A DNA stretch of 64,000 nt from Methylobacillus sp. MM3. Lineage in GTDB: Bacteria; Pseudomonadota; Gammaproteobacteria; Burkholderiales; Methylophilaceae. Under the pieces are notes generated by a model that was not told the DNA's origin, made no database searches, and saw only the letters and a list, made by a program, of their open reading frames with translations. Position 1 is the stretch's first letter; each line of letters starts with the position of its first letter. Shown in pieces: positions 27,115 to 34,760 of the stretch. The position numbers and the translations under genes are program-made. The stretch spans positions 1 through 64,000 of the forward strand of contig NZ_LXTQ01000040.1 in NCBI RefSeq assembly GCF_001645185.1, written 5' to 3'.

Positions 27115-27693
27115 ATGGGAAACGATCACGATTATCTCGCTGCGTTGCAGGACTACTACGCCGAACACAAGACCTTGCCGTCGTTTGCGATGATTGCGAC
27201 ATTGCTTGGATTCAAGTCCAAGAATGCCGTGACCGCGCTGGTGGCTCGGCTCAAGCTGCAGAACTATCTGGAATCTGCGCCAGACAAGCGGCTCAAACCC
27301 GGGGCACGCTTCTTCGAGCGCATTCTCGCGGAGAGCGTGGTGCAAGCCGGCATGCCTTCGGCAGCCACCGGCGATCGGCACGATACGCTTTCCATCGATG
27401 ATTATCTGGTCGAACGCCCATCGCAAACCGTGTTGATCACCGTGCGCGGCGATTCCATGATCGATGCCGGCATCATGCCGGACGATGTGGTGGTGGTCGA
27501 AAAGCGCCAGATGGCAAATGTCGGCGACATGGTGGTTGCCATCGTTGATAACGAATTCACCCTCAAAACGCTGGGGCGCGAAAAAAACGCGTTTGTTCTT
27601 TATCCCGCAAACAAGGCCTATCCCACGATACGCCCGCAGGGCCGGCTCGAAATTTTCGGTGTGGTGGTCGGGCAATTCCGCAAGTACAAATAA
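27115..27693 (+). CDS. lexA: LexA-family repressor (S24 peptidase)
   Basis: This 192-residue protein has an N-terminal winged helix (LPSFAMIATLLGFKSKNAVTALVARL, about 20-50) and a C-terminal S24 self-cleavage domain with the serine in VRGDSMIDAGI (about 120) and the lysine in VVAIVDNEFTLKTL (about 155). It should repress SOS genes until RecA triggers cleavage. The cleavage site, usually Ala-Gly or Cys-Gly, is probably QAGMPSA (about 83). Longer in-frame starts exist, but they run through the promoter and operator. It may be a second LexA of the LexA2 kind. Confidence 0.88.
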   Translation: MGNDHDYLAALQDYYAEHKTLPSFAMIATLLGFKSKNAVTALVARLKLQNYLESAPDKRLKPGARFFERILAESVVQAGMPSAATGDRHDTLSIDDYLVERPSQTVLITVRGDSMIDAGIMPDDVVVVEKRQMANVGDMVVAIVDNEFTLKTLGREKNAFVLYPANKAYPTIRPQGRLEIFGVVVGQFRKYK

Positions 27694-28134
27694 ATTTTTT
27701 CGCTTGAGGTTTTTGTTTCCGACTGACGGCCCGGGCCCAAGCGCAGAGCCGAGTTTCAGCAAAAAATCATTGCAAGACATCCTCGGTTATGCACACCTCT
27801 TCATGTAGTTCCTTAAGAATTCCCCTAACTCCATAATAAATAATGGAAAGAAAATAAGTTATTGATTTTAAATGGGATGCTAAAAAGTTCAATTTTTAAT
27901 CGAAGGAAAAAAGTCTTTATGCAGGCGTAAGTTACGCTTTTAAGTCACAGATGTTCACAGAGTTATCCACAGATTTTGTGGATTGCGCGGATGAGATTAA
28001 GAACTAGGGGCTGGACACTCGAATAGCGTCCTGAAACTGCCCGATATCGCTACTAAAACATCCGGGCTGGGCAGCAAAACATCCGGAGTGAATATCGCGG
28101 CAATGGGAATGGTGCGTGACGCTGCAATTCGATT
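27694..28134. other. 441-bp AT-rich gene-free stretch with DnaA boxes
   Basis: No gene is supported here. Two perfect DnaA boxes are present: TTATGCACA (27787-27795) and TTATCCACA (27963-27971). The second forms an inverted pair, ATCCACA...TGTGGAT (27965-27983). Between them is a markedly AT-rich tract (about 27820-27920) and a 13-bp palindrome GCGTAAGTTACGC (27925-27937). The layout resembles a DnaA-binding or unwinding region, but no dnaA, dnaN, gyrB or parAB gene is near. Confidence 0.5.
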
Positions 28135-28260
28135 TTAGGATTTGGACTTGGGGAGGGTTGTTTTCGGCATGGGGATAAAGGTTCCTATGGGCGCGGTGGT
28201 CTGCTTGTCCTTTTTGGGTTTCTTTACTTCCTTGTTGCTGCGTTGTTGACCCTTGGCCAT
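28135..28260 (-). CDS. Small basic protein of unknown function
   Basis: This 41-residue protein begins MAKGQQRSNKEVKKPKKDK and ends in PKTTLPKSKS, so it is strongly basic and probably disordered. Short proteins with the same MAKGQQRSNKE-KKPK beginning are common hypothetical proteins in proteobacteria, and nucleic acid binding is a guess. The ATG has an AAGGAG site nine bases upstream, which decides the start against a longer frame. Confidence 0.7.
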   Translation of the reverse strand: MAKGQQRSNKEVKKPKKDKQTTAPIGTFIPMPKTTLPKSKS

Positions 28261-28423
28261 GATGTTTCTCCTTAGCGATGCCCCGTGCAGAGAGCCCGGG
28301 CGGCAGTGATTGAGTGGCAGGTGCTTGCCTGCACCAAGCCAGGCAACATACATTCATCATAGGCCCGTGGGACAGGATGTGTGGATTATTTGCACCAGCC
28401 CGGCGTCATGAAGCGGCTTCCTG

Positions 28424-28461
28424 AACAAAAACGACCAGTTCGATTGCTGGCCGTTTTTGTT
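28424..28461. terminator. Bidirectional terminator downstream of the UPF0114 gene
   Basis: AACAAAAACGACCAG and CTGGCCGTTTTTGTT form a 15-base stem with one mismatch. It lies 20 bases past the stop codon of the minus-strand UPF0114 gene. Confidence 0.85.
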
Positions 28462-28480
28462 GCAATTCGCTTTCGCGTCG

Positions 28481-29014
28481 TCAGTGTTTGCTTATTGCCG
28501 GTATTGAGTGCGACATCAGCCGGTCGATGGCCGCGATGCCTACCGCCGAAAGCACAAAGGACATGTGGATCACGACTTGCCACAACAATGTTTTTTCATC
28601 GAGATTCGGCGCGTTGATGAAGGTTTTCAGCAGATGGATCGAAGAAATCCCGATGATCGCAGTGGCCAGTTTCACCTTCAGCACATTCGCATTTACATGC
28701 GATAGCCAATCCGGTTCGTCCGGGTGGCCTGCGAGGCCGAGCCGGGAAACGAAAGTTTCATAGCCGCCGACGATGACCATGATCAACAGGTTTGAGATCA
28801 TCACGACATCAATCAGCCCCAGCACGATCAACATGATTTTTTCTTCGGTGAGATGCGGGGTTTCTTGTACCAGATGAGTGAGTTCTACCCAGAACAGATA
28901 GACATACACTGCCTGGGCAACGATCAGCCCAAGATAAAGCGGCATTTGCAGCCAGCGGCTGCCGAACAGAATGGCGGATAAGGGCTTGAGTTTGAGCGGA
29001 GTTTCTTCGCGCAT
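28481..29014 (-). CDS. UPF0114 (YqhA-like) membrane protein
   Basis: This 177-residue inner-membrane protein belongs to the UPF0114/TIGR00645 family of unknown function. It has four hydrophobic segments (about 24-46, 62-85, 113-132, 143-165) and the family pattern SRWLQMPLYLGLIVAQ, VMISNLLIMVIVGGYETFVS, VNANVLKVKLATAIIGISSIHLLK. It lies alone between a terminator and tRNA-Asp. Confidence 0.9.
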   Translation of the reverse strand: MREETPLKLKPLSAILFGSRWLQMPLYLGLIVAQAVYVYLFWVELTHLVQETPHLTEEKIMLIVLGLIDVVMISNLLIMVIVGGYETFVSRLGLAGHPDEPDWLSHVNANVLKVKLATAIIGISSIHLLKTFINAPNLDEKTLLWQVVIHMSFVLSAVGIAAIDRLMSHSIPAISKH

Positions 29015-29124
29015 GCAGGGAACCTCGGATATGTTGCGATAGTAAAGTCGGCAGATTATAACGGCGGATGCGCTATTGGGAATGACGATGTTGCCGGGAA
29101 ATATTGCCGATAAGGCTGGGGAGT

Positions 29125-29201
29125 TGGCGGAGTGGACGGGACTCGAACCCGCGACCCCCGGCGTGACAGGCCGGTATTCTAACCAACTGAACTACCACTC
29201 C
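29125..29201 (-). tRNA. tRNA-Asp (anticodon GTC)
   Basis: On the minus strand a 77-nt cloverleaf has acceptor GGAGTGG/CCACTCC, D-arm GTTCAGTTGGTTAGAAT, anticodon stem CCGGC/GCCGG with loop CTGTCAC, variable GGGTC, T-arm GCGGGTTCGAGTCCCGT and an encoded CCA end. It is very close to E. coli tRNA-Asp. Confidence 0.97.
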
Positions 29202-29436
29202 GCTCTTTCGTTCGCACAAGTGCTGACGAAGGCCGGCATCATACATTAAATCCGATCAATGTTTCCAGTGGCTGATAAAAAAATTGCGCCAGGAACGAGC
29301 AATCATGCCGCAGACGGCGTTGTGCCGGCCTTTTGCTCGATGTCTGGATTTCCTTGCTCAAGGGGGCGGCTGCAATGCCGGCCACGAATGCGGTATAAAA
29401 TTCTCACCATAAAAACCAACCGCAAAGGTATAACGG

Positions 29437-29739
29437 ATGCCCATGAAACGAACTATCGCGCTCCTGCTGGGCCTGCTTGCCGTTCAGGCGGTCATGGCGA
29501 AAGACGCCGCGACGGAGCAATACAACGTTTCCGTCGCTCGCGAGCAGTACAACGATGCGCGATCCGAGTACGAATCCGTCACGGATCTGGCCGAGGCGCA
29601 AGCCGGGCGTGTCGCGCAGGAACAGGCGCGACTCGATGAACTCAGAAAGCGGCAGAAGGCCGCCAGGGCGAGCCTGGATATCGCAAAAGGGAAACTGAAG
29701 CAGCGGGAACAGGCGCTGGATAAGGCTTGGGGAAATTGA
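29437..29739 (+). CDS. Small exported coiled-coil protein
   Basis: This 100-residue protein has a signal peptide (TIALLLGLLAVQAVMA, cleavage about residue 21). The mature part is almost wholly helical and charged, with heptad-like spacing (AQAGRVAQEQARLDELRKRQKAARASLDIAKGKLKQREQ broken here into its two halves: 55-72 and 73-90), so it should form a periplasmic coiled coil. No family is recognised. A second Met at codon 3 is an alternative start. It may be cotranscribed with the DUF455 gene ten bases downstream. Confidence 0.65.
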   Translation: MPMKRTIALLLGLLAVQAVMAKDAATEQYNVSVAREQYNDARSEYESVTDLAEAQAGRVAQEQARLDELRKRQKAARASLDIAKGKLKQREQALDKAWGN

Positions 29740-29749
29740 TTCCATTACC

Positions 29750-30592
29750 ATGCATGAACATGCAATGTCTGGCGAACTGAGGCGGGCCGCGCTCCACTGG
29801 CTGGCCGAGCCTGTTCCGGTCGGCAAGGCAGCGGGCGTGTCCGAAATGGCTCGCCGCTGGGCGGCAGGAAGCATGACGCTGGATACCGAAGCTGTTCTTT
29901 CGGCCGAAAATGCGGTTCCCGGCCGTCCGGCAAGGCCGGAACTGGTGCCGCCTGCATCCCTCAATAAACGCAGCATGGCGACGGTGGAAGGGCGGGCCGT
30001 GATGATACATGCGTTGGCGCATATCGAATTCAACGCCATAAACCTGGCGCTGGATGCAGTCTGGCGTTTTCCGGACATGCCAACGCAGTTTTACACCGAC
30101 TGGTTGCAGGTGGCCGCGGAAGAGGCGTACCACTACACCTTGCTGGTCGGCCATTTGCAGTCGCTCGGATATGCGTATGGCGATTTCCCGGCGCATAACG
30201 GCTTGTGGGAAATCGCGGATCGCACCAGGGGCGATGTGCTTGCCCGTATTGCACTGATCCCGCGCACGATGGAAGCGCGCGGCCTGGATGTTTCGCCCGG
30301 TTTGCGCGACAAGCTGGCGCAGGCGGGGGATCGCGCCGCCGCAGCCATTCTGGAGATCATCCTGCGCGACGAGATCGGGCACGTACGCATCGGCAACCAT
30401 TGGTATGGCTGGCTATGCGAACAGCGGAACCTGAATCCGCTGGATACCTACGAGCAATTGGCGCTTGCCTATAAAGCTCCGGCCCTGCGCGGGCCGTTCA
30501 ACATCGAAGCCAGACTGGCCGCCGGGTTTACCGAGGCGGAACTGGATGCGCTGACGCTCAATCCGCCTCGTGCAACCGGGTATGATCAATGA
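29750..30592 (+). CDS. Ferritin-like DUF455 protein
   Basis: This 280-residue protein belongs to DUF455, a ferritin-like four-helix group. Carboxylate and His pairs suited to a di-iron site are visible: ALAHIEFNAINLALD, WLQVAAEEAYHYTLL and IILRDEIGHVRIGNHW. The role is unknown; members are often linked to tRNA or redox modification. There is a start-proximal second ATG (MSGELRR, codon 6). The stop codon overlaps a stem-loop. Confidence 0.85.
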   Translation: MHEHAMSGELRRAALHWLAEPVPVGKAAGVSEMARRWAAGSMTLDTEAVLSAENAVPGRPARPELVPPASLNKRSMATVEGRAVMIHALAHIEFNAINLALDAVWRFPDMPTQFYTDWLQVAAEEAYHYTLLVGHLQSLGYAYGDFPAHNGLWEIADRTRGDVLARIALIPRTMEARGLDVSPGLRDKLAQAGDRAAAAILEIILRDEIGHVRIGNHWYGWLCEQRNLNPLDTYEQLALAYKAPALRGPFNIEARLAAGFTEAELDALTLNPPRATGYDQ

Positions 30593-30615
30593 CTATGGCG
30601 ATTCTTTCGCCATAG
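30593..30615 (+). terminator. Stem-loop after the DUF455 gene
   Basis: CTATGGCGA and TCGCCATAG form a 9-bp stem with a 5-base loop immediately after the stop codon. There is no T run, so it may be an RNA-stabilising or Rho-related structure and not an intrinsic terminator. Confidence 0.5.
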
Positions 30616-30790
30616 AGTCGCACTATTTTCACGTTATACGCCTCGTGCCGGCCGGGCTTTTGCATCCCGCCGTTGCAACCAGAAGGCGCGCCCCACGTAA
30701 GAGTCATCTCACACACGATTCAGCTTCCGCTTCTTACCGTCGAACCTGCTATTTCCCTAGTATCGGAATCAATGTGTGAAGGAAGAAGAA

Positions 30791-30874
30791 ATGAAAATCT
30801 TATTGTGGATAGTCGGCATTATTTTTCTGGTCGGATTGCTGGTAGTCACCGGCGTTATCAAACTGATTTTTTGA
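30791..30874 (+). CDS. 27-residue single-pass membrane microprotein
   Basis: An ATG preceded by GGAAGAAGAA opens a 27-codon frame. The product starts MKILLWIVGIIFLVGLL and ends VIKLIF, that is, one hydrophobic helix with a Lys at each end. It resembles small membrane proteins that tune larger complexes. Nothing identifies a partner, although a cytochrome b561 gene lies just downstream on the other strand. It is followed by a likely terminator. Confidence 0.55.
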   Translation: MKILLWIVGIIFLVGLLVVTGVIKLIF

Positions 30875-30888
30875 ACGGATCCTTGAAG

Positions 30889-30913
30889 AAGCCTGCCTGG
30901 CGGCGGGCTTTAT
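30889..30913 (+). terminator. Likely terminator of the microprotein gene
   Basis: AAGCCTGCC and GGCGGGCTT pair (one G-U) around a 4-base loop, then TTTATTC. It starts 15 bases past the microprotein stop codon. Confidence 0.6.
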
Positions 30914-30996
30914 TCAAGGTAGGCTGCTTCTGCCGCGGACGCCGGAGGATACCGATAATGAATCCAGTTTGCGCATCATCGCGGTTATCCCTTCCG

Positions 30997-31545
30997 CTAT
31001 TTCAGTAAAGGCAGCATGCGCCGCAAGGTGTTGTCGCGTACCAGATAATGATGAAACAGCGCGGCGGCGGTATGCAGGCCGATCAGGTAATAGCCGATAG
31101 TCCCGCCGGTCTCGTGGATTTCCTTGATGGTTTTGGCCAGTTCCTTGTTTTCGCCGATGAGTGGCGGCAATTCGAGACCGAAAAAGGGAATCGGTTTTCC
31201 GGCTGCGCTCAGGATTAGCCATCCTGCCAGCGGCAACCCCAGCAGCAACAGATAAAGCAGGCCATGTACTGCGCCGGCGCTGATTTTCTGCCAGACAGGA
31301 GGGGTAGGAACAATGGCCGGCCTGGTAGCGCGAATATTCACGAAAAGGCGCAGCCACGCGAGAATGAATATTGACAAGCCCAGCATGAAGTGCCAGGTTT
31401 TCATCGCTTCGCGCGGGTCGCTGCCCTTGGGGTAGAGTTCGCGCAATTCGATCAGGAGATAAACGGCAACAATCAGGATGGCAATCAGCCAATGCAGGCC
31501 GATGGTCAGGTTTCCATAGCGGGAGGAAGTGGCGGCAGAAGTCAT
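30997..31545 (-). CDS. Cytochrome b561 family protein
   Basis: This 182-residue inner-membrane cytochrome b has four helices. Heme-ligand histidines are visible in LTIGLHWLIAILIV (helix 1), KTWHFMLGLSIFIL (helix 2), AGAVHGLLYLLLLGLPLAGW (helix 3) and YYLIGLHTAAALFHHYLVRD (helix 4). It resembles E. coli CybB, which passes electrons between quinol and superoxide or oxygen. It is divergent from the glucan synthase gene. Confidence 0.92.
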   Translation of the reverse strand: MTSAATSSRYGNLTIGLHWLIAILIVAVYLLIELRELYPKGSDPREAMKTWHFMLGLSIFILAWLRLFVNIRATRPAIVPTPPVWQKISAGAVHGLLYLLLLGLPLAGWLILSAAGKPIPFFGLELPPLIGENKELAKTIKEIHETGGTIGYYLIGLHTAAALFHHYLVRDNTLRRMLPLLK

Positions 31546-31636
31546 GGTACAAATCCTTGATCACGGTATGATTATTATTGTAGACGCTTGCGCTTAACGG
31601 AAGCTTAATTGAATGGCGAGATTCCGGTGAGCGCCC

Positions 31637-31660
31637 AAGCCCGCAAATGCGGGCTTTTTT
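31637..31660 (+). terminator. Intrinsic terminator in the leader of the glucan synthase gene
   Basis: AAGCCCGC and GCGGGCTT pair around a 4-base loop and are followed by TTTT. On the plus strand it lies between the divergent cytochrome b561 gene and the glucan synthase ATG 97 bases downstream. No plus-strand gene ends nearby, so it either stops read-through from upstream or attenuates the synthase gene. Confidence 0.75.
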
Positions 31661-31756
31661 CGTATGGTGTTTCCGTTTCGATGCATTCTTCCGATCAAGA
31701 TCAATTACAATCACGTCCCCATCACCGTCAGGTAAATCGGCAACAGAATCAGCATC

Positions 31757-34369
31757 ATGCCCATTAAACGTTACGCAAGATTTTTCATGCGGCTCGCCGT
31801 CGCGCTGAGCATTGCGACTTTTGTTGCGCTTGCCCAATATGCCGTCTGGGCATGGGTCAATCGCGGCGTGGAAATGACCGATGCGGAACAGCGCATCGCA
31901 GGCTTTGCCTACAGCGGCTACGGACGCGACCAGAGCCCGTTGACGCGGGAATACCCCAAGGAAACCGAACTGGCGCGCGACATCGACCTGCTCGCCAAAT
32001 TCACCAAGCGCGTTCGCACCTATAGCTCAATCGACAACGCCGCCGTGGTGCCCCTCACCGCGAAAAAGGGACTCAAGCTGACCAACGGCATCTGGCTCGA
32101 CCAGAGCGTGGAGCATAACCAGCGCGAGATCGAAGAGGGCATCCGGCTCGCCAACAAGTACAAGCATATCGACCGGCTGATCGTCGGCAACGAAGCGGTA
32201 CTGCGCGAAGACATGACGCCGGACACGCTGATTTTCTACCTGAAGACCGTCAAGGCCGGAACCCGGAAGCCGGTTTCCACCGCCGAGCCGTGGCATATCT
32301 GGCTCAAGTATCCCGAACTCGCGGACAGCGTCGATTTCATCACCGCGCACCTGCTTCCCTACCATGAAGGCGTGCCCGCCGAGGCGGCCGTCGCATATGC
32401 GATGCAGCGCTACGATGAGCTGGCCAAGGCTTACCCGAAGAAAAAGATCGTGATCGGCGAAATCGGCTGGCCGAGTCGCGGCCCTGCGGTCGAGGCGGCA
32501 ATCCCTTCGCGCGCCAACGAAGCCCTGTTCCTGCGCACCTTCCTGTCGCAGGAGCGCACCCGCGCTCTGGATTATTACGTGATGGAAGCTTTCGACCAGC
32601 CCTGGAAAGTGGCGCTTGAAGGCTGGGCGGGCGCCTATTGGGGGGTATTCAGTGCCGACCGTGAACCGAAGTTCGCGCTGACCGGCGACGTGCCGCGCGA
32701 TATCCGTTGGCAAAGCAAAGCGTATGAAGCTGCGGCTTACGCCTTCATTCCCATGGTGCTGATCGCCTACCTGCTGGCCGGCTGGAGCCTGTGGGGCCGG
32801 GTATGGCTGACAATGCTGGTGCAGGCGTCGGTGGCGACGTTGATCGTCGGCATCAACGTGCCGGCGGATTATTACCTGACGCCGAAAGACCTCGCGGGCC
32901 TCTCCGTGCTGATCGCCGCCACGCTGATCACCATCTCGGTACTGCTGACCCACGGTTACGAGTTCGGCGAGGTGCTGTTCAAGCGCATCTGGAAGCGCCG
33001 TTTTGCGCCTTTGCCCGCGCTGCCGCCGGAAGAGGAGCCTTTCGTTTCCATCCATCTTGCGTGCTACAACGAGCCGCCGGAAATGGTTATCGAGACCATC
33101 GACAGCCTGGCGCGGATGAATTATCGCAATTTCGAAGTGCTGGTGATCGACAACAATACGGCGTATGAAGCGCTGTGGAAGCCGGTCGAGGCACACATGG
33201 CGAAACTGGGGCCGAATTTCCGTTTCTTCCACCTGCGCCCGTGGCCGGGTTTCAAGGCCGGCGCGCTCAATTTCGCGCTCAAGGAAACCGATCCCCGCGC
33301 GCAGGTCATCGGTGTGGTCGATGCCGATTACGTGGTCGATCCGGACTGGATCGCCACGCTGGTGCCGCATTTTGTCGATGCGCCCGACGTGGCCGTGGTA
33401 CAGGCGCCGCAAGCCCATCGCAACTGGGAAACACAGCCCTTCCGTCGTATGTGCAACTGGGAATTCGACGGCTTCTTCCGCATCGGCATGCACCACCGCA
33501 ACGAACGCAACGCGCTGATCCAGCACGGCACGATGACGCTGGTACGGCGCAAATTTCTGGACGAAGTCGGCGCCTGGTCGGAGTGGTGTATCTGCGAAGA
33601 CTCCGAACTCGGGCTCCGTCTGTTGCGCAAAGGCTACGACACCCGCTACGTGGATCGCGTGCTGGGCAAGGGCCTGACCCCGGCCAACTTCTCTGCGATC
33701 AAGAGCCAGCGCTTCCGCTGGGCGTTCGGCGCGATGCAGATTCTGAAGGCGCACCTGCCGGCGCTGCTCGGTCGCAGCCGGCTTAATCTGGCGCAGCGCT
33801 ATCACTTCCTTACCGGCTGGTTCACCTGGTTCGGCGATGCGCTGCAACTGGTGTTTACCTTCGCCGCGCTGCTGTGGAGCATCCTGATGATCGTTGCGCC
33901 GGAATCTTTCGGTCTGCCGATGACGGTGCTGGTCGCGCCGATGCTAGGGTTCATGGCGTTCAAGACCGCGATGGGCCCCATCCTCTACCGGCGCACGATG
34001 AATTGCCCGTGGGTGGATATCGCCGGCGCCTCGCTGCTTTCGGCGGGCATTTCGCACGCCGTGGCGCGCGGCATTTTCGCCGGCATCTTCAAGAAAAAGG
34101 GCGAGTTCGTTGTCACCCCCAAGGGCTGGAAGGCCAAGCGTGCACTGGCGTTCTTCGGGCCGATACGTGAGGAGCTAGGGCTCTTGCTGGCGCTGCTGGT
34201 AAGCGTAGTCAGCATATCGCTCACCCTGGGAGTGCAGGACCCCGCGGCCAAGGCGTGGGTTGCCGTGCTGCTGTTCGCCACGATTCCATACTGGGCGGCG
34301 CTGGGTTGCCAGATTGCCTCGTACTGGCCGGAAAAAGCCCCGCAAGACAATCCCGCAAGTGCTTCATGA
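31757..34369 (+). CDS. ndvB: GH17-GT2 fusion, probable cyclic beta-1,3/1,6-glucan synthase (NdvB-like)
   Basis: This 870-residue membrane protein begins with a membrane anchor (about 10-35). A GH17 glucanase-type domain follows (about 45-320), with the acid in IVGNEAVLRE and the nucleophile in VIGEIGWPS. After three hydrophobic segments comes a family 2 glycosyltransferase domain (about 425-670) with IHLACYNEP, the DxD in VVDADYVVDP, CEDSELGLRL and the processive motif QRFRW. More membrane helices end the protein. Bradyrhizobium NdvB and Pseudomonas NdvB share this architecture. The gene symbol rests on family likeness only. Confidence 0.85.
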   Translation: MPIKRYARFFMRLAVALSIATFVALAQYAVWAWVNRGVEMTDAEQRIAGFAYSGYGRDQSPLTREYPKETELARDIDLLAKFTKRVRTYSSIDNAAVVPLTAKKGLKLTNGIWLDQSVEHNQREIEEGIRLANKYKHIDRLIVGNEAVLREDMTPDTLIFYLKTVKAGTRKPVSTAEPWHIWLKYPELADSVDFITAHLLPYHEGVPAEAAVAYAMQRYDELAKAYPKKKIVIGEIGWPSRGPAVEAAIPSRANEALFLRTFLSQERTRALDYYVMEAFDQPWKVALEGWAGAYWGVFSADREPKFALTGDVPRDIRWQSKAYEAAAYAFIPMVLIAYLLAGWSLWGRVWLTMLVQASVATLIVGINVPADYYLTPKDLAGLSVLIAATLITISVLLTHGYEFGEVLFKRIWKRRFAPLPALPPEEEPFVSIHLACYNEPPEMVIETIDSLARMNYRNFEVLVIDNNTAYEALWKPVEAHMAKLGPNFRFFHLRPWPGFKAGALNFALKETDPRAQVIGVVDADYVVDPDWIATLVPHFVDAPDVAVVQAPQAHRNWETQPFRRMCNWEFDGFFRIGMHHRNERNALIQHGTMTLVRRKFLDEVGAWSEWCICEDSELGLRLLRKGYDTRYVDRVLGKGLTPANFSAIKSQRFRWAFGAMQILKAHLPALLGRSRLNLAQRYHFLTGWFTWFGDALQLVFTFAALLWSILMIVAPESFGLPMTVLVAPMLGFMAFKTAMGPILYRRTMNCPWVDIAGASLLSAGISHAVARGIFAGIFKKKGEFVVTPKGWKAKRALAFFGPIREELGLLLALLVSVVSISLTLGVQDPAAKAWVAVLLFATIPYWAALGCQIASYWPEKAPQDNPASAS

Positions 34370-34376
34370 GGTCAGG

Positions 34377-34760
34377 ATGAGCCGCATGCGTGCACAGGTT
34401 TTGAAACTGTTGTTGAGCGGATTGGCTGCGCTAGGCATGGCGCTGTGGGTGCGCTACGCGCTGGTGGAGCAAGAGGGAATGGCCTTGCTCTGCACGCAGG
34501 TGGCCGACATGGGCTGCGCGGTGCGCGAAACCGCCATCGTCATCTTCACCCAGCAGCGGCTCGGTTACTTCAGCCTGGCGGCCGCTTTGCTCGCGCTGAT
34601 CCCGCGATTGCGGCTGCTCGCCTGGGCAGGCTGGATCGCCGGCATCGCCGGGCTGGTGCTTTATTGCTACGAACCGTCGGCGCCGGCAGTCGTACTGGCC
34701 TTGCTGGTGCTGGCGAGGCAGGCCGCGGCCAGCAACAAACAAAGCGCCAGCCATGCCTGA
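34377..34760 (+). CDS. Small membrane protein of the glucan locus
   Basis: This 127-residue protein has a GAGGTCAGG site overlapping the synthase stop, and its ATG comes seven bases later, so the two genes are translationally linked. Three or four hydrophobic segments are present (about 8-26, 62-76, 80-97, 101-113), with Cys residues between (LLCTQVADMGCAV). No family is recognised. Its last 94 bases overlap the 3' end of the convergent GH17 gene. Confidence 0.7.
   Translation: MSRMRAQVLKLLLSGLAALGMALWVRYALVEQEGMALLCTQVADMGCAVRETAIVIFTQQRLGYFSLAAALLALIPRLRLLAWAGWIAGIAGLVLYCYEPSAPAVVLALLVLARQAAASNKQSASHA

Noticed and set aside
27694-28134. Chromosomal origin oriC
   Set aside because: DnaA boxes and AT-rich DNA are present, but there is no dnaA, dnaN, gyrB, rpmH or parAB gene and only two perfect boxes.
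32027-33847. 606-codon open frame opposite the glucan synthase
   Set aside because: It is antisense to well-conserved GH17 and GT2 motifs.
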